Source: Rubrivivax albus
Lineage (GTDB): Bacteria; Pseudomonadota; Gammaproteobacteria; Burkholderiales; Burkholderiaceae_C
DNA length: 64,000 nt
NCBI RefSeq assembly: GCF_004016515.1
Contig: NZ_SACT01000008.1
Coordinates: 1 to 64,000, forward strand
Direction of reading: 5' to 3'
Shown here: positions 8,543-15,600 of the stretch, piece by piece
Layout of the letters: each line of letters begins with the position of its first letter
Numbering within the stretch: position 1 is the first letter of the stretch
Made by a program: the position numbers and the translations under genes
Notes under the pieces: model-generated
Seen by the model: only the letters and a program-made list of their open reading frames with translations
What the model was told of the DNA's origin: nothing
The model's database searches: none

Positions 8543-9379
8543 ATGAACACCCGCCGCACCTGCCTGCGCGCCGCCGCGGCCGTGGCCGCCACCATGGCCG
8601 CACCCCACCTGCGCGCGCAGGAACCCACCGCCCTGGAACGCGTGCGCAAGCGCGGCACGCTCAGCGTGGGCCTCTACAACGCCATGCCACCGTTCCATTT
8701 GGACGGCGCCGGCATCGACGTCGACCTCGGCCAGGCGCTGGCACAGGCGATGGGGCTGAAGTTCTCGCCCTTGCCCTTCACCGCCGACGAGAACATGGAC
8801 GACGACCTGCGCCACATGGTCTGGCGCGGCCACTACCTGGGCTTCGGCCCGGCCGACGTTCTGCTGCACGTGCCGGTGGACCGGCCGCTGATGGCGGGCA
8901 ACCCGCAGGTGGAGATCTTCGGCCCCTACTACCGCGAGCGCGTGATGATCGCGCGCGATGTGCAGAAGGTGCCGCAGATGGCATCGCTGGAGAACTTCGG
9001 CAAGCTCCCCATCGCCGTGCCTGGCCAGAGCCTGGCCGGCTGGCTGCTGATCGGCGCCGACAGCGGCGCCTACCGCGACCAGCTGAGCACGAAGTGGAAG
9101 GACGGCACCGAGGCCGCCCGGGCCCTGCAGCGCGGCGACGTGGCCGCGGCCGCCGGGCTGTCGTCGGAACTCGAGACCGTGCTCGCCGGCGACGCGCGGT
9201 TCGTGATCGAGCCGCTGCCGCTGCCGCGCATGCGCAACGGCTGGGCCGTGGGCATGGCGGTGAAGAAGTCGTCGATGGACCTGGCGCAGGCGCTGCAGGG
9301 CGCGCTCAACGACCTGGCGAACAACGGCGCGTTGAAGACGATGTTCGCCAAGGCCAACGTGGCCTGGCGGCCGGCCTGA
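8543..9379 (+). CDS. quinoprotein dehydrogenase-associated periplasmic binding protein (MoxJ/XoxJ-like)
   Basis: This 278-residue secreted protein has a signal peptide containing twin arginines (NTRRTCLRAAAAVAA) and an SBP family 3 fold. The opening is LERVRKRGTLSVGLYNAMPPFH, followed by IDVDLGQALAQAMG. Proteins of this kind (MoxJ/XoxJ family) accompany methanol and ethanol quinoproteins and are thought to help assemble or activate the dehydrogenase rather than feed a transporter. A GGAGGAGA ribosome site precedes the ATG. It lies 25 bases after pedF, so both should share the sigma-54 promoter. Its 3' end faces a bidirectional hairpin. Confidence 0.82.
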   Translation: MNTRRTCLRAAAAVAATMAAPHLRAQEPTALERVRKRGTLSVGLYNAMPPFHLDGAGIDVDLGQALAQAMGLKFSPLPFTADENMDDDLRHMVWRGHYLGFGPADVLLHVPVDRPLMAGNPQVEIFGPYYRERVMIARDVQKVPQMASLENFGKLPIAVPGQSLAGWLLIGADSGAYRDQLSTKWKDGTEAARALQRGDVAAAAGLSSELETVLAGDARFVIEPLPLPRMRNGWAVGMAVKKSSMDLAQALQGALNDLANNGALKTMFAKANVAWRPA

Positions 9380-9389
9380 CGGGTACCGT

Positions 9390-9413
9390 GCTGCGGCGCT
9401 TCAGCGCCGCAGC
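9390..9413. terminator. bidirectional hairpin between convergent genes
   Basis: A perfect 10-base inverted repeat (GCTGCGGCGC / GCGCCGCAGC) with loop TTCA lies between two convergent genes. There is no clear T-run, so termination is inferred. The loop holds the stop codon (TCA read as TGA) of the minus-strand metallohydrolase gene. Confidence 0.65.
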
Positions 9414-10345
9414 GCCGCGCGTTCGTAGCGCGGGAACAGGTGCGCCACGTTGCGCACGTACTCGGTGTCGAAGGCGGCCCAGGCCGTGAAGCGGCCGGGC
9501 ACCGGCGCGCGCAGCAGTTCGTTCATGTCCCAGCCGCCCTCGGCCGCCTGGCGGAAGTGGTCGTCCAGCCACTGCAGGAAGGCGCGCGTGCCGGCCAGCC
9601 CGCTGCCGTCGGCATGTACTGGGCCGTGGCTGGGCACCACGGTGGCGGTCAACACGGGCTGCAGGCGGTCCAGGCTCTGCAGCCAGGCCGGCACGTCGGC
9701 GTGCGGCGTGGTGGGCACGCGCTGCGCGAACACCAGGCCGCCGGCGAAGCTGACACCGCTCTGGCGGTCGATCAGCACGAGATCCGACGCCGTGTGGCCC
9801 CGCAGTTCCAGCAGCTCGAAGCGCCGCTGCCCGAGCGTCCACACACCGGACTTCACCGGTGCGTCGAGCTCGCGGTCGGGTGCCAGCGTTTCGGTGCCCT
9901 TCATCCAGTCGCCGCAGAGCCGGTAGAGGTTGGTCTCGTAGGCCGCCGACTCGCGCCGGATGCCGGCGATGGTGGCCGCCGTGGCCCAGCGTGGCACGTC
10001 GGCGAAGGCCTGGTTGCCGAGGAAGTAGTCCGGGTGCAGGTTGAGCTGCACCACGGCCGCCACCGGTTGCGGCGTGGTGCGTGCGATCAGCGCGCGCAGC
10101 TGCTCGCCGTACAGCCGGCTGGGGCCGGTGTTGACCACCAGCACGCCGGCGTCGGTGACGATGAAGCCGGTGTTGATGATGTTGCAGCCGTTGGCCGGCG
10201 AGAAGTCGGCATTGGCGCCTTCGACCACGTAGACATCGGGCGCCAGGGGGCGCGCCTGCAGCCGGTAGTCCAGCGCCTGCGCCGACACGGGCGCCGTCAC
10301 GCACGCCGACAGCGCGAGCACGAGCGTCGCGACACGCCGCTTCAC
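9401..10345 (-). CDS. quinoprotein-relay zinc metallohydrolase-like protein (second copy)
   Basis: This 314-residue secreted protein has a signal peptide (VATLVLALSACVTAPVSAQ) and a metallo-beta-lactamase-like fold. Visible parts are VYVVEGANADFSPANGCNIINTGF, LNLHPDYFLGNQAF near residue 104, LLELRGHTASDLVLID and VVPSHGPVH. It belongs with the SoxH-related quinoprotein-relay hydrolases. The HxHxDH motif is reduced to HPDY, but later His residues (RGHTASD, PSHGP) are kept. I chose the GTG at 10345 because it overlaps the SoxYZ-like stop (GTGA). It is third in an operon with the TonB receptor and the SoxYZ-like carrier. Confidence 0.8.
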   Translation of the reverse strand: MKRRVATLVLALSACVTAPVSAQALDYRLQARPLAPDVYVVEGANADFSPANGCNIINTGFIVTDAGVLVVNTGPSRLYGEQLRALIARTTPQPVAAVVQLNLHPDYFLGNQAFADVPRWATAATIAGIRRESAAYETNLYRLCGDWMKGTETLAPDRELDAPVKSGVWTLGQRRFELLELRGHTASDLVLIDRQSGVSFAGGLVFAQRVPTTPHADVPAWLQSLDRLQPVLTATVVPSHGPVHADGSGLAGTRAFLQWLDDHFRQAAEGGWDMNELLRAPVPGRFTAWAAFDTEYVRNVAHLFPRYERAALRR

Positions 10346-11130
10346 GGCAGCCTCTGCGCGAAGCGGTTGCCGTTGTTGTCGGTGCCGGTGATCTGCACGC
10401 CGCCGGGTGGCGGCGCGGCGAAGTCGACGCTGAAGACCGGGTTCTCGCTCACCGGCTCGTAGGCCTGCAGCCGCGCCAGTTCGCGGCCCTGCATGTCGCG
10501 CACGGCCAGCCGGTTGACATAGAAGGCCGGCACGCCGGCCACGAGGCCGGTGTCCATCGGGTGCATGACCTGCAGGCGAAGGCGGGCGGCGCCGCTGTCC
10601 TGCCCGGCGCGCGAGAACAGCCGCGCGCTGACCTGCCCGAGCGACTGCGCCCAGCTGCCGTCCTGCCGCGTGGCGCCCGAGACCGTGCAGCCGCCACCGG
10701 CGGAGTCGACCCAGGCGCCACCCACCACCCAGCCGCCCTGACGCAGCTTGACCGCCGCTCGCACCGGCGAGGCCTGCTCGAGCTTGAATCGAAAGCCGAT
10801 CGCCGGCAGCGCCTGAAGCGGCTCGTAGTCGAGCACGCGCTTGATGGGGTTGCGGTCCACCAGCACCACGATGCGCTCGACCGCGCCCAGCACCGGGTCC
10901 ACGCGCACGCTGATGGGCACGTTCATCGGGTCCTCCGCGAACGCCGGCCCCAGCACCACCACGCGCGGCTCGTAGCGCATCGGCGCGCTGCCGATGAGCT
11001 CGCGCTTCATGTCCAGCCAGGGCCAGGACTGGTAGGGGTCGTCGGGGTCGGGGCGGTCGGCCGCTGCCACCGGGCCCAGGCACGCCAGCGCCAGCAGCCC
11101 CGCCATCAGCACCGGCCGCCGCCTAATCAC
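10342..11130 (-). CDS. quinoprotein dehydrogenase-associated SoxYZ-like carrier protein
   Basis: This 262-residue secreted protein has two immunoglobulin-like halves. The N-terminal part resembles SoxY and ends in a glycine-rich AGGGC motif, with the carrier Cys near residue 148. The C-terminal part resembles SoxZ and starts near VMHPMDTGL. In sulfur oxidation SoxYZ carries substrates on such a cysteine. This fused form occurs with PQQ dehydrogenases, where its cargo is unknown. The GTG at 11130 overlaps the TonB receptor stop (GTGA), and its own stop overlaps the next GTG, so the three genes are chained. Confidence 0.85.
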   Translation of the reverse strand: MIRRRPVLMAGLLALACLGPVAAADRPDPDDPYQSWPWLDMKRELIGSAPMRYEPRVVVLGPAFAEDPMNVPISVRVDPVLGAVERIVVLVDRNPIKRVLDYEPLQALPAIGFRFKLEQASPVRAAVKLRQGGWVVGGAWVDSAGGGCTVSGATRQDGSWAQSLGQVSARLFSRAGQDSGAARLRLQVMHPMDTGLVAGVPAFYVNRLAVRDMQGRELARLQAYEPVSENPVFSVDFAAPPPGGVQITGTDNNGNRFAQRLP

Positions 11131-13247
11131 AGCGCCCCCGACAGCCGCAGCGCCAGCAGCACGCTGCGCGGCGCGCCGGGCTCGAAGTAGCGGCCGTTGG
11201 CGTCGTTGACGATCACGCTGCCGGCGTAGTGGCGGTCGCCCAAGTTGTCCACGCGCAGCAGCCACTCGGCGCGCAGCCCGGCGCCCAGCGCATAGGCCTT
11301 GGACCAACGCAGCGCCAGCGTGCCGTAGCCGGGCGCGAAGTCGGTGTTGCGATCGTTGACGGCCACGGTGCCGGTGGCCCGCCACTCGACGGCCGGCTCG
11401 CCCCAGGCCCCGCCCTGCCAGGCCAGTTCGGCGAACAGGCTTTCGCGCGGCGTGCCGGCGATGCGGTTGCCGGCCGGCACCGTCACCGACGGCGCCGCGC
11501 AGGGGATGCCGGCGCAGGTGAGGAAGTCGTCGCGGTAGGTGGCGTCCAGCCAGCTGGCGGCCACGCGGGCGTTCCAGGCCGGGGTGGGCTGCAGGCCCAG
11601 CCCCAGTTCCACGCCACGGCGCAGCGTGCGGCCGACGTTCTGGAACGACGAGCGCCCGCCGGCGTTGGTGGCCACGCCCAGTTCGTCGTCGGTGCGCGCC
11701 TCGAACAGCGCGGCGTCGAGCGCGACGCCCGGCGCCCGCCACTTGGCGCCCAGCTCCACCTGGCGGCTGGTCTGCGCCTTCAGCGCATCGTTGAAGCCGC
11801 CGGTGCCGTCGGCGCGGTAGGCCAGTTCGTTCAGCGTGGGCGACTCGAAGCCGCGGCCCACGCTCAGGTGCACGTTGAGCCCGGGCATCGCCTGCCAGCG
11901 CAGGCCGAGCACGGGGCTGGTGTAGCGGAAGTCCAGGTCGCCGCTGTCGTCGCCGTTGGCCAGGTAGGCATCCCGCGATTCGAGCGCGACACGGCCATGC
12001 CGCAGGCCGCCGCTGAGCGTCCAGTGCGCGGCCAGCGGCCATTCGGCCTGGGCGTAGACGTCGCGCGTGCTGGCGGTGTTGGTCTCGTCGCGGCGCAGCG
12101 CGCCGGTGACGCCGAAGACCTGGTCGGGCGCGGTGCCGGTGAAGTTCTCGTAGCCGCGGCGGTCGTCGCGCTGGCGGTCGGCCGCGATGCCGAGCACCAC
12201 GTCGGCGCTGCCGACGGCCCAGCGGCTGCGCAGGTCCACACCGCCGTAGCGGCGGTCGAAGTCGATCAAGCCGCCGCCGTGCCGCGGGTTGCCCTGGGCA
12301 CCGGCCGGGATGGCCAGCCACTGCGTCACGCCCCGCTCGCCGGTGTAGGCGGCCAGCTTCAGCTCGCGCAGCGCGCTGTCGTCGAAGCGGTGGGTCCAGG
12401 CCACGCCGAGCTGGGTCTGCGACAGCTGCTTGCGGGTGTCGAAGTCGATGGCCTGCGGCGCCGTCTGCTCGGGGCCGAGCGCGAACTGGTCGCGGGTGAG
12501 GCCCAGCGGGTCGTCGGCCGGCTGGTCCAGGTGATTCAGCAGCACCACGACCTGGTCGCGGGTGCCCTGCCAGCCCAGCCGCGCGCCGGCCTGGGTCTTG
12601 CGCGCGCCGCTTTGCGGACGGAAGCCGTCGATCGTCATCTGCGAGGCCGAGGCCCGCAGGTCCAGCCCCTGGCCCAGCACGGCCGCGCCGGACACCCGGG
12701 CCTGGCGCAGGCCGAAGCTGCCGGCGTCCAGCCCCACCTCCCAGCCCGGCTGGCGCACCGGCGCGCCAACCAGCGCGATGACCCCGCCAGAACTGTTGCC
12801 GTAGAGCACCGAGAACGGCCCGCGCAGCACCTCGATGCGCTCGGCGCCGGCGAGGTCGAAGTGCGACACCTGGCCCTGGCCGTCGGGGCCGGCAGCCGGG
12901 ATGCCGTCGGCGTACAGCCGCAGCCCGCGCACGCCGAAGCTGGCACGGGCACCGAAGCCGCGGGCGCTGATCTGCAGGTCCTGCGCGTAGTTGCCACGGT
13001 TGTTGGCCACCAGGCCGGGCACGCGCTGCAGGGCCTCGCTGGCGTTGACCATCGGCCCGGCCGTGCGCAAGGTGTCGCGGTCGACCACGGTGATCGCATA
13101 GGGCGCCTCCTCGACGGCACGTTCGACGGTCGAGCCGGTGATCACCACCTGCTGTTGGGCCAGGGCGTTGCCGACAGCCGCGGGAAGCGCCAGGGCGAGA
13201 GCGGCCAGCCGGGCCGGGGAGGGCTGTCTGCAAATCATGCAACGCAT
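11127..13247 (-). CDS. TonB-dependent outer-membrane receptor of the PQQ-associated cluster
   Basis: This 706-residue outer-membrane receptor has a signal peptide ending near GNALAQQQ. A plug domain follows (about residues 40-150; VVITGSTVERAVEEAPYAITVV, then IEVLRGPFSVLYGNSSGGVI). The beta-barrel is long and has a terminal strand ending in VLLALRLSGAL. Receptors of this class import iron chelates, cobalamin, lanthanide chelates or PQQ. Operon context with the SoxYZ-like carrier and metallohydrolase suggests a cofactor or metal for the quinoprotein system. I chose the ATG at 13247; an ATG at 13238 is also possible. The ligand is not determinable here. Confidence 0.88.
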   Translation of the reverse strand: MRCMICRQPSPARLAALALALPAAVGNALAQQQVVITGSTVERAVEEAPYAITVVDRDTLRTAGPMVNASEALQRVPGLVANNRGNYAQDLQISARGFGARASFGVRGLRLYADGIPAAGPDGQGQVSHFDLAGAERIEVLRGPFSVLYGNSSGGVIALVGAPVRQPGWEVGLDAGSFGLRQARVSGAAVLGQGLDLRASASQMTIDGFRPQSGARKTQAGARLGWQGTRDQVVVLLNHLDQPADDPLGLTRDQFALGPEQTAPQAIDFDTRKQLSQTQLGVAWTHRFDDSALRELKLAAYTGERGVTQWLAIPAGAQGNPRHGGGLIDFDRRYGGVDLRSRWAVGSADVVLGIAADRQRDDRRGYENFTGTAPDQVFGVTGALRRDETNTASTRDVYAQAEWPLAAHWTLSGGLRHGRVALESRDAYLANGDDSGDLDFRYTSPVLGLRWQAMPGLNVHLSVGRGFESPTLNELAYRADGTGGFNDALKAQTSRQVELGAKWRAPGVALDAALFEARTDDELGVATNAGGRSSFQNVGRTLRRGVELGLGLQPTPAWNARVAASWLDATYRDDFLTCAGIPCAAPSVTVPAGNRIAGTPRESLFAELAWQGGAWGEPAVEWRATGTVAVNDRNTDFAPGYGTLALRWSKAYALGAGLRAEWLLRVDNLGDRHYAGSVIVNDANGRYFEPGAPRSVLLALRLSGAL

Positions 13248-13367
13248 CACACCCGAGCCTTCATCACGTGCCAAGTCCGCACAAACCCCGGCGACTGTGC
13301 CACCGCGTGACGCCTCGGGGGCTCAAGGTGGCGCGGCCACGGCCGACATCGCGGGGGAAGTGACCCG

Positions 13368-15587
13368 ATGACGCCGCCGCCCGCGCCCCCAGCCACCACC
13401 CCGCCGAAGCGCCGCACGCCTGCTGCACGGCAGCGCGTGGCCGGGTTGTGGGCGGCCGCCCTGCTCGCCCTGCTACCGCCGGCGGTGCTCGGCGGCCTGG
13501 GCTGGCGCCTGCTGGACCAGGAGCTCGACGCCTCGGCGGCGGCACTGGCGGCCGACCTGGCGCGGCTGCGCAGCGAGGTGCCGGCCGCGGACTGGCCGGC
13601 GCTGGCCCGCCAGCGGCTCGCCGGTGACGACGTGGCCGGCCGGCTGGCCAGCGTGGCCGACACGGACGGTGCGCTGGTGGCCACCTCGACGGCCTCGCCG
13701 GACTGGCCGACGCGGTCCGCTGCTGCGGCGCTGCACGGCGGCGGTGCCCTGGTCCTGACGCGATCGATGCGCGGGCCTCTGGCCCTGGGCGCGCTGCTGT
13801 GGCTGTCGGCCGCCGGCGCGCTGCTGCTCTGGCGGCGTGCGCCGCCCGCGGATCGAACCGCATCCGGCGCGGCCACCCGGGCCGACGCCGCGGTGCCGGC
13901 CCTGCGGACGCTGATCGAGTCCTTTCACGACGGCATCCTGCTCTACGGCGACGACGGCCTGGTGCGCGACTGCAATTCCGCTGCCAGCCGGCTGCTGGGC
14001 CTGCCGGCCGAGCAGATCCTGGGGCAGCCGCTGGCGCGCTGGGTCGATCTGGCGCACGGCGCGACCACCGTCGGCAAGGTCGAGTCGCAGGCCCACCGCG
14101 GGTCGCCAACGCGGCCGTTTCCGTGCGAACTGGCGATCGCGCGGGTGCCGCATCCGGGGCATGACCTGTGGTCGGCCACCCTGCGCGACCTCACCGAACG
14201 CAACCTGGCCGAACGCCAGCTGCAGCAGTTGGCCAACTTCGACCCGCTGACCGGTCTGCCCAACCGAGCGCTGTTCCGCGACCGCCTGCGTCTAGCCATC
14301 GCCCGCGCGGGCCGCAGCGGGCAGCCGATGGCGCTGATGTTCCTCGACCTCGACCGGTTCAAGAACGTCAACGACAGCCTGGGGCACGACGCCGGCGACC
14401 GGCTGCTGCAGCAGGTGGCGGCACGGCTCGGGGCCGCCCTGCGGGGCAGTGACACCGTAGGCCGTTCCGATCTGGAACAGAGCTTCACCGTGGCGCGGCT
14501 GGGGGGCGACGAGTTCACCATCGTGGCCGAGTCGCTGCGCAGCGCCGACGACGCCCTGCGCATTGCCGAGCGCATCCAGCAGGCACTGCAGCAGCCGGTG
14601 CTGGTGGGCAAGCACGAGATCGTGGTCAGCACCAGCATCGGGATCACGGTCTACCCTGACGACCCGAGCCCGCCCGACGATCTGCTGCGGCACGCCGACC
14701 AGGCCATGTACCGCGCCAAGGAACTCGGCCGCGACCAGGTGCAGTTCTACAGCGTCGAACTCAACGAACAGGCGCAGCGCCGTCTGCAGCTCGAGGGCGA
14801 ACTGCGCCATGCCCTGGAACGGGGCGAGTTCGAACTCGCCTGGCAACCCAAGGCCGACATCCAGTCCGGACACATCAGCGGCGCGGAAGTCCTGCTGCGC
14901 TGGCAACGTGCCGGCCAGTCCGTGGCCACGCCCGACGTCTTCATCCGCGTGCTCGAGGAGACAGGCCTGATCATGCCGGTGGGCCGATGGGTGCTGGAGC
15001 AGGCGGCGCGGCAAATCGTGGCCTGGCGGCGGGCCGGCCTGCCCTGGCTGCGCGTCGCGGTCAACCTGTCGGCTCGGCAGCTGCGCCAGGGCGATCTGGT
15101 GCGCACCGTGAGCGAGGTGCTCGAAACCAGCGGCCTGCCATCGGCGCAGCTCGAGCTGGAACTGACCGAGAGCATGCTGATGGGCGGGGAGCAGCATCAG
15201 CGGCTGCTGCACCGGTTGTCGGCACTGGGCGTCCAGCTGGCGATCGACGACTTCGGCACCGGCTGGTCGTCGCTGAGCTACCTCAAGCGCTTCAACGTCG
15301 ACACCTTGAAGATCGACCGCAGCTTCGTGCGCGACACCCCGCACGACCCCGAGGACAACGCGATCGCCACCGCCGTCATTGCGCTGGCGCGCAGCCTGAA
15401 GCTGCGTGTCGTGGCCGAAGGTGTGGAGACGCCAGAGCAGCGGCGCTTCCTGCTCGACAACGGCTGCGACGAGTTCCAGGGCTGGCTGCTGTCGCGCCCG
15501 CTGTCGGCGCGGGCCTTCGAGGCCTGGTGGCGGCAGCAGCTGCTGCTCGCCTCGGGCGCCGAAGTCGAGCACGCGACCTTGCCCTGA
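13368..15587 (+). CDS. membrane PAS-GGDEF-EAL cyclic-di-GMP protein
   Basis: This 739-residue protein has two membrane segments (about 27-47 and 136-156) around a small periplasmic region. A PAS domain (about 176-280), a GGDEF domain and a C-terminal EAL domain follow. The cyclase motif is intact (GGDEF at 379-383). There is no RxxD inhibitory site at the usual position. The phosphodiesterase motif reads EVL at 507-509, keeping the metal-binding Glu. The other catalytic blocks are present: VNLSARQL, ELTES, DDFGTGWSSL, LKIDRSF, EGVET and FQGWL. It may make or degrade c-di-GMP, or both. It is divergent from the TonB operon and convergent with the histidine kinase gene. Confidence 0.93.
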   Translation: MTPPPAPPATTPPKRRTPAARQRVAGLWAAALLALLPPAVLGGLGWRLLDQELDASAAALAADLARLRSEVPAADWPALARQRLAGDDVAGRLASVADTDGALVATSTASPDWPTRSAAAALHGGGALVLTRSMRGPLALGALLWLSAAGALLLWRRAPPADRTASGAATRADAAVPALRTLIESFHDGILLYGDDGLVRDCNSAASRLLGLPAEQILGQPLARWVDLAHGATTVGKVESQAHRGSPTRPFPCELAIARVPHPGHDLWSATLRDLTERNLAERQLQQLANFDPLTGLPNRALFRDRLRLAIARAGRSGQPMALMFLDLDRFKNVNDSLGHDAGDRLLQQVAARLGAALRGSDTVGRSDLEQSFTVARLGGDEFTIVAESLRSADDALRIAERIQQALQQPVLVGKHEIVVSTSIGITVYPDDPSPPDDLLRHADQAMYRAKELGRDQVQFYSVELNEQAQRRLQLEGELRHALERGEFELAWQPKADIQSGHISGAEVLLRWQRAGQSVATPDVFIRVLEETGLIMPVGRWVLEQAARQIVAWRRAGLPWLRVAVNLSARQLRQGDLVRTVSEVLETSGLPSAQLELELTESMLMGGEQHQRLLHRLSALGVQLAIDDFGTGWSSLSYLKRFNVDTLKIDRSFVRDTPHDPEDNAIATAVIALARSLKLRVVAEGVETPEQRRFLLDNGCDEFQGWLLSRPLSARAFEAWWRQQLLLASGAEVEHATLP

Positions 15588-15600
15588 CGGGTCCGCGCCT

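Noticed and set aside
10342-13242. A single 966-codon fusion of the SoxYZ-like gene with upstream sequence
   Set aside because: The upstream part is an out-of-frame reading of the TonB receptor; the GTG at 11130 with a signal peptide marks the true start.
13267-13274. Sigma-54 -24 element (TTGGCACG on the minus strand) before the TonB receptor operon
   Set aside because: The matching -12 position reads GAAG, not TTGC, so the promoter is incomplete.
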